Source: Fasciola hepatica (taxonomy: Eukaryota; Platyhelminthes; Trematoda; Plagiorchiida; Fasciolidae). From it: 64,000 nucleotides of DNA. This document shows, one piece after another, positions 42,201 through 56,500 of this stretch (its first letter is position 1; every line of letters begins with the position of its first letter). The stretch covers positions 1,488,001 through 1,552,000 of the forward strand of contig CANUEZ040000014.1 of the NCBI GenBank assembly GCA_948099385.1, in the 5' to 3' direction. The position numbers and the translations under genes are program-made. The notes under the pieces are model-generated. The model made no database searches. It was not told the origin of the DNA and was given only the letters and a program-made list of their open reading frames with translations.

Positions 42201-45200
42201 TATTTGTATTAGTTAGCATATCAATATCGGTTTTACTATTTCGTTACTTACTTTGATTCTTTTCTGGTCTCCATTAAATTGGTCCCCAACATTTGAGCGT
42301 CTGAAAGTGAACCAATCTTAATAGTTTTCTTTCGTATTGCATGGTGCACGCAGCGGATCCTGACTGATTTTCATAGATGATAGCTACCTATCCGTTCTGA
42401 ATCAGGTTAAACGTTTAAGTTAGATGTTTACTCGGGAAAAGTATGGAAAAGATGTTATCAAAAACACGAATAGAGTAGCATTGAGTATGAGTTAAGTTTC
42501 GATAAACGATGCATATACTAACGGGAAACTTGTCCTTCTGTATCAGAATATTTTCATGTGGACTTCAAGCCAGTACGGCATTTGAGACACTTGTCTCATC
42601 TTTGTGATAATGAGTTTCAAATTCGGGCAGACCAGAGAAGTCCTATGGCCTCGACATTGCGCAAGAACGTCTTATATGAAGGATGTATCCATCCAAACTT
42701 TCACCTTCAAATACTGTTTATTATTTTAGCCGTTCTAAAAACCTTCTTACCACTATGAGGAATATATATTTTGACTAATATTTGAAAAAGGCCTTATCAC
42801 AGTCTTTTATCAAACAGCTTGAAAGCAACGTGAACATTTGGGATTTTTCTCCTAATATTCTGATAGGATTGCTCTATCTTTGTCATGAAAAGTACCTACC
42901 GTCAACTGGACAACATACTAACTGTCAACCGAATCAGTTATTTAGAAGGCATCTAACTAGTCTTATGCGTGGTAAACAGTCCTAAATGGTATACTAAAAG
43001 TTTATACTGAAAAACGCTTCTCTCGCAATTATTTTGAACAGGAAAGTCGGATTTGCAACAAAGCATGAACTTATATAAACACGATTGTTGTTTTGTATAC
43101 ACCATGTTAAGAAGCAGCGAAATGGTCACAGACATCAGTCGTGCATTGTCGCATTTCTGGCTTTCCTTCTGAAAAGTGGTCTTTTGAGCACAAATCCAAG
43201 CCGGTTTTTCCCATCCACGGAAAAATCACCGGATTCTTCGCGTTTTATGATTAGGGCTGTAAAAAAACAAAGCGCGTCCTTACTAATCCATAGTGAACCC
43301 CATAAAAGTGTTTTTTTCCTAAAATCCCCGCTCGTAGCATAGCTAAACGATTTTCCCCTTTAATTCGAAGAAAAATTAATCTCTATTCTAAAAATAAGAC
43401 ATTTTGTACTGCTGTTTAGTCACACAACCAATCGAATTTTTCTCTTGGTTAGAAAAAATCTCGAACTACAATCTAGCAAATTTTCAACAGACCTTTTCAA
43501 CTTATTTCTGATGAAACTGTTGCCTTTATATTTTTGTAAATAAGTCTTATTATATTTTTTCCCCATAGATCATAGTCATTCACGGAACATAGTGGTTAGT
43601 TGATGTCATGAGTGCACGTTTTTCCCAGTTGATGTGCTTGTGTTCGCTGGCAAGTAAACACACAAAATACGACAAATAATACTTCATAGTACCGGTTGGC
43701 CTGTAAACCAAACCTATTGAATGAGCAGCAAGCCTAACACCTCGGTGGTCAAGAGGTCATCTTAGTGCGCTTCTAGCCCGTATGTTCAAAGTATGAATTT
43801 CCCCAGGGCACGGGTCACTTTCCCAATCGGCAGATTTAGCTGACCGTGACCCCTTTCCTAAAATGTTGTAATACTATACCAATGTATGGCAAGCGTAGTT
43901 TTCAGTAAGTGCTGCACTATTTTTTTCTTCCCATCTATGTTTGTAGGCTTATTCGAAATTTGATTTGTTAATTAATTATTGTGTTCAGACTTTATATCAG
44001 TAATAATACTAATCATAGTGTTGACAAAACTAATAGCATATATCTTATTGATAAATCAGAAGGCTGTACAGTTGCTATCCTGGTTCAGATCCCATGATCG
44101 GGGAGTTTTTTGATATGTGATTTCACCTAATAAGAACAGAAGTGTACTACACTTTGTGTCCCCAAGCACCAATGGCGGGTACCGTTACATTGCCAATATA
44201 TTCACATTGTTGTGGGGACTGTTATCACAGGTTAAGGGTACTCTCTTAGATCGGCTGGAAGTGAACTTACTGCTAACAGATTGCACCATATATTCATTGT
44301 CATCGTCACCATTTCTAAATTAATGACATTTCAGATAACTGCTATTCAGTATTGAATGTGTGTGCATTTGAAAAGACGGCAGTTCGGCTATTATATCGAA
44401 TAATGAGTCACTTCCAAAAGGTCGTCACGTGGAAAAGTGGAAGTTTTCATGGAATAATAATTTTTTCATGAAATTTAACTTTACAGGATACAGTCTTTGA
44501 TACTGGATCATCATACTATTTCTTCGACGGTTACATAGATCTGCGGTGTTTGATCCCTCCTACAGTAGGATACATTCAGAGGCAGGAATTTGTGTAAAAT
44601 CTCTGAAATTGTAGAAGTGCTCTCCCATATTTTCTTAAAAATACTGGGTCCTCTTAATCTATTTAATGATTAAAAAAAATAGTTCCAGAGATGCAAGCTT
44701 TTCTTTTACTCTTGATAACCTCTAAAGTAAAACATGTCAGTATATACACGCGGCACAGTAGGGGCGTAAATGTAACGGTAAGGTAGGCAGGATCGAAAGC
44801 TCTTTCGGTGCGTACTTTGGGGAAAGTGAAGTCTGTTGAGTTGGTGCCATTGTAATCAAACATTTCTGCTCCGTCTTATTTGTGTGCAGAGCTCTGGCTG
44901 ATACATCACGATATGAAGCGCTTCGCCATTCGCTAATAGTTTCTGCGTTGAAATGTGCGACCGTGCTTTGAAACATTGGGTCAGGTCAGCCTAATTACCT
45001 GATGCAAAACTGTCTTCCAGTCAAAGAAGCCGACCTTTTTGCACGTCACCGTGTATCGTTAGCAGCAGACAAAAGTAAATAAACGGCTTGCATCTCGCGA
45101 TCTACGTCTTTTTTCATCCTCAGGGATCTTTCTTCTTTTATCTTTTTATTAAAATTTGTTCCTTGTGTATCACTAGTGACCTACTTTTTGTATAATATTA

Positions 45201-47472
45201 TGAGAAAGCAATAAGTACAATTCATGGAATATTGGTAGATTTAAAGGTAATCTCAGTTTTTAAAAACCAATAGTTTGAGTAAAACCCAGATAAACCAAGA
45301 AAACAAACGACTGATCGATTTTTTGACTGAAGGAGAGTGCCAAGACAAATGGTTTAATTATTCAATGAGTGGTTCAAGATCAGCTGAAGTCAAATACTTT
45401 CTTTTGGCCTAAAATTCTGAAGGAAGAATTGGTAAGCTCTGCTGGAGAGTAGACTAAAAGAAAAATGAAAGGAATGAAAATCTTTTAATATAAACAAATT
45501 GATAATGAACTTTTTACTAAGGATAATCTCACATTATATTTCCTGGGCACAAAAACTTTATAGTTATCACTGTTCATAGAATTTTGTTTTGGCACTGAGA
45601 GCCTGAATCTGATATAATGGGAAATTCACTTGCATTTTTTACATCGAAAAGTTGAACGCCACGAGCCGGTAACGAATCGGTGACACTCGACTCTATGAAG
45701 ACATATCTGACTATACATTTCCAAAAAACCAATATTGTTTCGTGCTTTAAAGTAAATGCGTGAAACTTGTGATCAGAAAAAAATGTCCACAGCATTGCAC
45801 GAAGTATCTGACCCAATTCGCTCAGTGTCGGTTGACTTCTTAACTGAGTTCATTGCTAGTAATATTTATTCCAATTTCAGGGATTCTTTCAGACTGTAAC
45901 CGAAGTGGTAAATACAGATCCATATCGGTACGTGGATTCCTTCTTGGTCTGACAGTGTCATTGTGATTTCCTTGAAAATTAGACTTATTGTCTTCCGTGC
46001 GCTACCACTCAGGTTTTTCTACACTTCCTCGCAATCTGAATTCGCATACCTACTATGACATTGAATTATTGCCTCCCCAATCAGGTTCCCGGTTTGTTCG
46101 GCGAGTACTTCAAGCTCTTCATCTCCTGTTTCAGCTATCTTTCTACGTGTGCTGAAATTCTATGCGGCCAGCCCATCCAATATATGATATTCTGAAACCT
46201 CAAAGCTTGCCTGAAGTCATCTTGGACGATGCTTCATTCATTCCGTTTATCTGATCTTCGGAAAGGGATTTTAGTATGTTTTACTAGATCCCGCTTGAAA
46301 TACTTGTAAGCAGATATAAAGGCTTACCAATGATCTAAAGCTACCCTTCTTGCTTGTTTTCCTAAAGACCGGGCAAGTGGAACAAATGATCTAAACAACA
46401 GGTTATTTTGAGGGATTCTTTCATTCGTGTTTGTACTTTTGTAGTTATTCGGTATCTGAGTAATCCCTCTCGGGTGTACCACGTCGAAATGAATTGGCCC
46501 GAACTTGCTAAAATGACTTTATCTGCTAAAGAAACCTCTGATGGATCAAAACGATCTCGAACCCATGGTTATCCAGTCCCACTGGTGGCAGTTTGGTTTA
46601 GAGGACAATTGATCATTCAGTATTGCTATATAGTGTTTTGTTCATTTTATTCCTAGTGGAATGTAAACCATTCCGTTCCGTCTAGTTCAGTGTATCCGGG
46701 CCATAACCTCGCACCTTTGTGCTCTGGCCTTTGTTTACCACCTCACAGCATTGTTGAATTAATGGTAAATCGAATGGAAGTGTAAGGGGGCCGGGAGCCA
46801 GAAAATAAATGAATAAACGGGAATGAACAAGAAAACGAAAATAGCCGAATCCAACTAAGCTACTGATCGTGACACCTAGCCACGTCAGTTGGTGTCTTCA
46901 GCAGCCTGGTAGGCGAGTCTTGTGAACCTCAACCCAGAAGTCTGACTCGTCCTGGTCAAGGCTCTCAAACATTTTGCCGTTTCTTGGATTGACTACCTCA
47001 CAGCCTGCTCCGCTGAACAGCATACGCCGAGAAAGTCTCTCGGTGGATATACGTAACATAACCCCGAATCTGAACTGCTGCTCAACCTCGGCGGGCTGTT
47101 AGGCTATCCACGGTCGAACTTCCAGTGGTATCATTTTTGGGACTTTGTGTGTATGTACACATGAATACGCTAGCTGATAAACTGTGGAGCTTCCTTGGGA
47201 TTTTAATCGTGAATTGAGAGTTGATAGTGCTTTTTGATGACTCACCTTATTGGCTGTTTAAACGTCCCTATTTCTCCCACATTTGCTTTTAACTGCTAAC
47301 CCTCTACCACTGATTCCCACAAATGAACAACTCTACCTGAAGGATACAAAGCCGAGTTGTTATGTGTGCCAAGAGCGATAATGTTTCTAGCTCAACTACA
47401 GTGCTGTTTACAATCGCCTAGAACCGGTAGCTACTTGGAATTCAAATGTTTGCTCTGTAAAACTTTTCAGTT

Positions 47473-47525
<53 letters not shown>

Positions 47526-50500
47526 GTGTATGCTTGGATCTGCCTTTGCCTGTTCATCCAGAGCGTGACAACTATGACGATTATATAGCAGCTGACTTTC
47601 TCAAAGGAAAGTTTTTCTTCAGTGTTTTCCTTTATATTACAATAACGGCCCCACGCGAACAGACGTGCTAAAACTTCCATAAACCAAATATAATCGAAAT
47701 CTACGAGGCTTTTTACTTCTATTTACGGATCTATGTGTATTCTGTCACTGAACAACTTACTGGTCTAGCGAGTTGTACATCCAAAGTCAAGAGATTACCG
47801 TACTGAACTACGAATTTTGGGTACAGATTCAACTGACGTGGTCATCGGTCAAAGGCACACGTTGGAAGACTCCAATCAGCCTAATCTACTTAGGGATAAT
47901 TACTTAGGTATCATGAAAGCACAGCAAAATATTTCGATGAAAAAGGTGTAAAAAGGTGACTAATAACAGCAGCTAGATAGGAAATTTTAAACCGAACTAA
48001 GCAGTCTCCTTTTTGCTTTAAGTGAAGATATTATATAGTTCCGAAATTCGAAAAGGCTCCATCACCAAGTGCATAATCTGCTTGAATCAGGTTTCAAATA
48101 GATTTTCAATAAACACGTGATGTAGTGTTCCGATAGAAGTACCACCGAGTAGTTCTATGAAACAATGAATTTATGATGAATAGATACTTTGGGTCTAACC
48201 ATCATAAATGACACATATTTCTATCGATCAGAAATTTGATTCAAGCGAGTCCGCTGCGTCGTATCGTCACTCGTTCTTTGTCTGTTTCAATTCGTTACTT
48301 TTGGACGAGCAAACGGCATCACGTGCAGGTGATATCTGTTGTTATGGGATCAACTGGAGCAAATAAATTTCCGTCGCGTAACGTTTCGCGGGGATAACTG
48401 GAATCAAATCTCGTTGGAGACTGATTTCGCACATTTTATATTCAACTCATGGACATTTCGATCAATACTCCCTTAGATCGTTTACGCCAAATATTTATGT
48501 GTTTTCACGTAAACTAACAGGACACTTTTTCCAAATACTTCCGGCCAACTTATCTGAACGAATCTGTACACTGTTTCTGATGGAGGCAGCACATTCTTAT
48601 TCCTTTCTGGCTTTCTGGGTAGATCAAACAAGAGTATATCAATATTTACTGAATAACACGGTTTCACCCCAAACATTTTGGATACGACAAACAAGTGTAT
48701 TTCCCATTATGTCAGATACAGACCCTCGTGTAAAAATTGTGGAATATTGATCAACCGGATCAGTTTCGTCACGCTGGTGGTTACACATCATTATGAATTA
48801 GGTGAGATTTGGAAAAAATTTAAACAAGTTAATAACCATTAGCTTGTTCAACCGGAATCTTCCATTGTGGCGGCTGAAAGCTTGAAGTGGTCCAATTGTT
48901 CCCCGTTTCAGTTGGCTGCGCCACCGTTATTCGTTTTAGCCCTCTCTTCGTCGAGTCTAGACCCCGTTCAATTGCACTTTTGAATAGCAGCTCACTGTAA
49001 CCCGATGCGTTGATTCCTGTGAGCCTAACAGTTCTTTTCTTCTCCTGTGGGGATGAACTCCATGTTATGAAGTGACATTTACCTACTATTCAAGGTCTGT
49101 TCACCTTGGCACGCCCAAATTCACCGACGCGGAAGCTAAACTATGCATCCCCTCCACTCGTTTTGTACACGCACCAACTCGTCCTCGGCGAATATTTTTA
49201 CCCGTCTAGAAACCTGACCTGCCCATATGATCACGTCCTTACCTGACAGGAATCTGAACTAGTCTTGTGCTTGCTTCATTTTAAACTCCTTGACCTTTCG
49301 TGTTTTTTGTCATGTAGTTGTTAACCGTCAAGTCACCCTGAGGATTGAATAACATGTATGACCATCCGCAAACTCTTGGGACTAATAGTATTTCGATTTT
49401 CCGCTTAGATCGTCTGGGATCTTTATATCGTATTAAACAGCCGACCAGCCGTCACTTCTCGTGAGAACTCTCGATTCGTTTCTCCGCTAGTAAGTGTTCA
49501 TATTTCTGTTCATGGGCTTGACTGCTCATATTTGGGGTTTCGGTATCAATTATTGCCGCACACGTATGTTAGGGAACCTGTTAACTAAATTAGAATCAGA
49601 GTACGTTTCTGTGTGAATCACTTAAAGATGGTCCAGTACACTGTACTCATCCTGTCTTTCTGTTTATTCTGTTTTTGCTCAAGTCTTCCCAAAAGAAAAA
49701 CAACTCAAATGCAAATCAGTTGATCTGACTAGAGGCAAACTCTAATCTGCAGTGACAGAGATGGTTCTGTCCCACTCGTTTGCTAACCTACAGTTAGTAC
49801 ATCACCTCTATTCTGATGGTTTCAATGTTTTTTGAGCATTCATGTAGGGGAAAACATGCAAGTGACATCAGTCTTTCACCAAAAGGGTTGACTTCGTGGT
49901 CAATGGTAACATTTATTCCGGTGACATATACCCTTTTCTATGTTACATTGAGCCCGGTAGCGAATTGTATTTTGTGCTCACAAGTTTACATCTATACAGG
50001 AAGAAGTGTTCACAGCATTCAGTCACCTTACTGTGTGTTGACGGGTTCACACATTTTGTCTTAATCATTTCTTTTCTATGTACATTCATGTACCACACAA
50101 CTTTTTGATAACGTTGTTTGTCGTTCCAATCATCTTCCCGATTCTCACATTGAAATTAACACATTACTAACTAGTCTGTATTGAGATTACACTAAACAAA
50201 TCCTGTCAGTGAGGGCGCGGATGTGATTGGAATTGCCGATTAGACTTCGTTCTGAGCTGTCGATACGTCAACACGATGACTCTAGCAGATTATCTTTGAA
50301 ACGCTATCCTTGGGTGGCATCTTCCTCTGATGAACAATAATGCGGGCAGATTAAAAAGGTGTATAACCACTCACTTGTATACACAAAAAGGTAATACGAA
50401 AGTAGATCACCGAATGTGCTAGATTATTATTATTATCCAAATTCTGTCTGATTGTAGTCCTCGCTCCGGGAGTCCAAACACTATCCATGGAATACTCAGG

Positions 50501-53500
50501 GCCACAGTCAGCCAGTTAGTCAACAGTGATGTATTTGTGCACATGCTAGTCCCATCAACCACTGAGCGTGATTATTTTTTGGTGGGTGGTGTGGTAGCTG
50601 TACGGCTTTCTGTCATCTTTGGCATACCCCGTAGTCTTTTGATCTCTTTGATCAAGTTGATGTCAACCAGAACAATATTCAAGCCAGAACACCACACCCA
50701 CACCCACGGGGATGCGCAAGCCCACGCGGACACCAGTATAGAGGGTGGGAACAACACTCCACTTCATTCCATTCTGTATCGGATTGTTTGTGTCAAAATA
50801 TTCCGATCGGGAGATGACAAACGGGTTTCGCTTGACCTGCTTCACTCGGCAGCATGGGCATAGCAAAAACAATCACATTTGTCTTCGTAGTCTCAACCTC
50901 CTAACCCATTGTTGACTGATAACGAAATGGCCCTTATAGATAAGCGCGCGGGCTGGCTGACAGAAACCTGTCCAAAATGGATCTTATCTACATGTTAAAC
51001 GACTTTATTCAACTGCCAGTATTCAAACAGTATTTTTCTTCGCGGTATTGGTTTCTGACTAAAAACAAGCCGGTTTCACAAGTCTCGAGGGTAAAACTGT
51101 CATTTTTATAATTCGTCTGAGCAACTGTTACCGCCAGGAGACTAATGCAGCATGAACTGCTTTGCTTGAATGAAATTTGTCGACGTATGACTAAACAAAG
51201 TTTTGTTACTAGAAAAATCCTCGAATCTCAAGGTCCTTATAATTAATCACCAATCTGTAACTCATTCATTTCGTAATTTAGGGGACTGTATGTCAGACTC
51301 CTGGCATAACAGACAGATAGAAGTATTGTAAATTCTGTAGCAAAGCACCAGCTGAGACAGACGAGTGTGTGATATTTGTCGTCTTGACGAACTGTGTACA
51401 ACGAACCGTGAAAATTTGTAATAATAGCTTGAGTGGAAAACGCGCTGCTCGCATACAACAAGTTCTAACCCTTACTCAAAACGTTTTATGGATTTGTACT
51501 GGTGAACAGGGTTTACACTGACTGGTTTTCCAGTTTTAGGTAATTTTAACTGGTTCTACCTTTGGCACATCCAACTTCGTTAAACTTGTTTAGATATCTG
51601 TCACTAGAGTGCTACTTATGGAAAACTTAGTAAGTTGAAAGTCCTCTTGATTGAACTGTGTTAAATAATGTGATTCACCATGCAGTATCAACGCTCGACT
51701 CATCACTGAAAACCATGGATGCTCTGTACAAGTGCTTTATCCCTGTTAGGAATGATTAGCAATGCACTTCCACCGAGTACCCCACTGGGGCTCGAACACG
51801 ATATGAAAGATTATGCGACGAAAACCTAACCTGCAACTTCGCTGAGGTCATTCTGATAATTGAAGATATGTTTGCATTTTTCGCACTGGGCTCCTCGTCC
51901 CACTACTGCAATTCTACACAGCAATGAAATCGTCGGTAAACTTTTAGAATTTTCACCTGTTACGGAAATTTCGAACTTTTTTTCGATTTTCTGGTGAAAA
52001 TAGGGAAGCGAAATTGGCAGCCATCCTAAAAGTCTATTGTTGGACTGGTTCTCTTTCTGGATCCCTGAAAACACTGCAAAATGGGTCGATTGACGGCACC
52101 GTCATCACTCTAGATCGAAATTCATGACAAAAGATAGTAGACCAACGATTGCAAAAACGAGGTGATTCTGTAGAACCCGCTTTGCGTACGTAATCTTTAG
52201 ATATGATATGACTTTAAATCCGCCTAATGGCTACCTACCTTCAGGGTATCTTTGAAACCCCCACCTTCCCCCACCCCCCCCCCCCCCCAGTCCACTGACG
52301 TAAAAAGAGTCATCCACAATTTCGGGCTTCTCCGGGTTCAGTCGTTTGATCTATGCTATTCGTTGTTAGTTTTCTATGATGTGCCATCTATACCTCTTCA
52401 CAGCGTTTCAGCCGCGACAGCTAGCACTAGCCGGTGTGCTTCTGGATGGTCACAAATAGCCGCCATAAAGTGACCCACAAAGATAAAAGTCCGTTTGGGA
52501 CAAACTGGATAACTTGGAAAACCTTTCGATGGCATCTTTCACCTTCTCATTTACTCGTTCATTCTTCAGAAGTCCAATACATGAGATGACCCGATACGAA
52601 TACTGAAAAATTATCGTCCTAAGATTAGTTTGCGAGGACATCAAAGTAGATAGTAATGTAACCAACGAAATGGATACGCACAGAACAGCTAACTACGGTA
52701 AGACAAGTTCATAATTCACAGAACTGAAACGCACTGGTTATCCTGTAAAAATGATCCACAGATTACCGTACATTCAACTTTGTTGCTGGAACTCAGGGGA
52801 AGTTTTTCATTCTGAAAATCTGAGTTCTTATTCACGAACTACAACAGAATTCGTCTGCAGACAGCATCGAGACACAAGCGAAGTTGGTCTCGAATTGAGT
52901 ATGATTGGTGCTGGTATTTTATTTCTACGATCCACCAAGAAGTAAAAGAGAAACATTACACAGACAGATTGCGATTCCCGAAGGACAAACAACTGAACAA
53001 TAAGCAAGTAGCGTTGATGAGAATACCGATCCCCTTAGGACAATCCTGTGGTAGATACGGGGGCTAGTGTGATAAAAATCCGGACATATTGCATCAGCTT
53101 CAAAGTGATCCATCTGATAATCAATATAGATCATTCAGCTGGGATATAGTTGAGAGCAACATGATGTAGACCATCAAAATACGAAGAATACTGGCGGCTG
53201 TTAGTACCACACGTACTCTGGATAACTGCGAGTATGATCAACTTGTAAAGTATTCGAAGGCTTTATCATAGCTTCGTAGTTGAATAGGTAAAGAATACGC
53301 CCACTGACGATGGTACTTTGACTGCGACCTAACTGCCGGGCTTAGCCATCCAAAGCTGTTGAAGGCTATCGTAATAATTTAAATGTTGTACTGGATAAGC
53401 ACGTGGTTAAGTGAAGATCATGAATTCGAACAACACTAAAATCATTCAGTGAGAGCAACCTGCCCATTTGCATCAAATATATCCAGTTCTTTTTAAGCCA

Positions 53501-56500
53501 GTCCTTATTCGGTCAGGGACTGCCTTTATCTTGGTTTGGTGTCTCACGCATTTCGTTACATTCAGTCTGTGCTACGTCAGCACTTTAGTAAGCGCAGCAC
53601 CGTTCCAGTTTGTCGTCAAGCAAAGAACTGATCACAACCAAAGTGAATGGTACGCATAACCTACCACTCTACTACTTTAGTGGCGTTCATGTCCACGTTC
53701 GAATTCCGTCAAGCTGGACGACTTTTCGCATTTCGGAATAAGAGTTTAAGATGCTTCCTGGACTCCCAGTCACAAACAACACATTGATGATACCCAGTAA
53801 TTTCGTCCCTAACAGCCGTGTGAAATAAAACGAATCACCACTGCCAATAAGACGGATTTTAGTCCGAAAAGCATAAAAAATTATCTCGGCTAGGAAACAT
53901 CAGTGGATATGATTTCATCTTGTGGTGAATTGCTGAGTAGGATGCTCATCACTGTCTACAAGCTCAAAGAGTTCAAAATTAAAATTAACAAGCCCGTGAA
54001 AATCAAAATGCCTTCGTGCTTAGGCATCATTCAACATGAAGTTGTACGGAATGGCTGACCCGGTCACCCAGTCACTTTGTACAATTACCGTGGCGAATTG
54101 AAATTGTTTTGTCGGGCCGATTTTTCAAGTGCCCGTCATTTTGATACACCGAAAGAAACTCCTGCCATAATAGCTTTTGATCAGTAAACATACTTTTAGA
54201 GAAGCTTCGAAAGGCATCTGAACAGTAGGAAAGGAAAATTCTATTTCGGTCATGAACAGCACTTTCTAGTCGGACTTCGAGCTATTACAAAGGTCTTCAG
54301 TTTTCAGGTCTATTTACCTCTTTAATCGCTGCTGATAGCAACACAGTGTTCCCCAGTTTCATTGGGGGAAAACACCAGCAAAATAGGAAATTAGTTTACA
54401 CGACAGCCTGGTTACCAATTTCCCGTGGAATTTTAAATGTCACGATAGTCCCGATCAATCCTTCTTTTGGGATTAGGTACCAGAGGTAATTCTGGATGCT
54501 CTGAAGGAATGCATTCAAAAAGTGGCCAAGTGTAATTTGGAATGAAGCCAGAAATAAATCCAAGATCGTCTTAGCAGATGCGTGAAAATATACCGGCAGT
54601 GGCTATTGCATGAAAGTTGGCAAGAACTTCCTAACAAAACTTTAATTTTCCCCGGAAACTCTTCGGAACTGCAACAATCACACGGTAGTAATTTTTGACC
54701 TTCATAAGTACAAAGAAGCTCGCAAGGGCGCAAACAATTAGAGTGCACGCTTCTATCCTAGTGGCAACCGTCTAAGGTACATACAGGAATAGAAATTTAT
54801 CCGAGCATTTGACCCACATCCAGAGATTGAATGGTCATCAGCTGCGTAGCCTGGTATGGATTTTAACCAATCAAGTGGAAAGCAGACAAACTACCAGAGA
54901 CGAACAGTGTAATCCGATTGTAATCCTGATGAGTGGCAACAAATATAACAGGCACTGAGGTTTTTGGACTTCGATTTAGAAACTTACGAATCGAAATGCT
55001 TTATCCAGTATTGAACGCAGTTCGAGGCACTACAAACAATATATAAGCATAACCCTATTTGAAGCTAGTACTTGGTTTTCCATGTATGTATTTCAAAGTG
55101 GATTCAAACATAGGGAGTATGAGTTATTCGACTACACGGATCAAACTATCACGTTCATTTTTTACCTTACAAGGTACATAACTTTGACAAGTGATGCTGA
55201 AAGCTATCGAATCCTAAACTAGTTGTTAGACTTTATGCACCATGGTATTTTTGCCTAGCACTAAAAGTGGCAAAAAAGTCCCAAACTTTTAGAATAGCCT
55301 CGTAGGGGCACTTCAGTTGGCTGAAAAGTTTTTCTGACATCCACGTGTTGGTTTGGAACTCATCACAATTGCTCGAATGTTAGGAAATTGTGACCGCCCC
55401 GCTGTAAGCGGGCAATCTAGCAGTAATGAACTTTCAAATAACGACCCAGTGTTTTTCTCTTCTGTTTAACAACCCCGGGTATGAATAACCGTATTTCTCA
55501 TTCTTCCTAAATTTAGTTGTACGGAACTGTGTGGGACTAAGTCAGTCCAGTTGCAAAACACTTTAAAAATAAAGCATTTCGGCTTGGACGAAGAATGCAT
55601 CTCCTCTTCAGAAAGACGAAAGAAACTGGCAAATCCATCCAGTGCATATATATATATATAATATATATTATATATATATATATATGTAATATATATATGC
55701 ACATTCGTCACAAGCTGCCGCGGGAATTACAATAAAGAAGATCACTGGTTTGATTTGATTGCATATATTCCATATTGTAACACACTACCAGTGACAAGTA
55801 AAGAAAACAGAACAAGAATAACGTAACGTTTTTCCTCGGGCAGTCTTTTCTGAGAAAAATGGCCACATACATGCTGTTTAAGAACTCAGTTAAACGAGGC
55901 GGGGACATTTGAATAGCGATTTTGTGTTACTGTAAGCCTTCGTTAATCTGGGCCATCTCGGGTAAAGCGTTACCTTTTAAAACCAAGACAAATCTATTTT
56001 CCTGAGAGAAAAATGCATGATCATTAGACAGGGAATACCTCAGCCAGATTTTGGTCAGTGAATATAGTGATAACAGCAAGTGTACCCGGACCAATCCTCC
56101 TCTTTTGGTAAGGACTTGGTTAAGGCTTATTTATTGTTTTCGGTTCTACTGTTTCTGTCTTATCTTATTGCTATTATGAACATATATCGTCGATACATTG
56201 CGGATAAAACCATGGTTGACTCGGCCAAGCCGTAATCTTATTGAGGACATCCCATTGCTAAATTCACATACTATACCAAGTAATAACTAAAACTTCGGAG
56301 TTTTCTTGTATCACACTCACAATGAGCCAACCAGTAATTGGTTTCTATAGGTACTTAAAAATAACTCCGTTTGATCAACTTTCATTTACGGACTTAATTA
56401 AGGCCCAATGAGTCATTAAAGCCTTGTATATTTTCTATTCCACCAACAGGGAAATTCGAAGAAGCACTCTGGATTCGCTAATCATACATTTTTTCCTGCC

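Noticed and set aside
43730..43870. tRNA-like segment with CTCGGTGGTCAAGAGG
   Set aside because: Resembles an A box, but the candidate B box (ATGTTCAAAGT) is poor and no second copy was found.
47357..47680. Frames of 104 and 90 codons around a TA tract
   Set aside because: Their length comes from the stop-free Tyr-Ile translation of the microsatellite.
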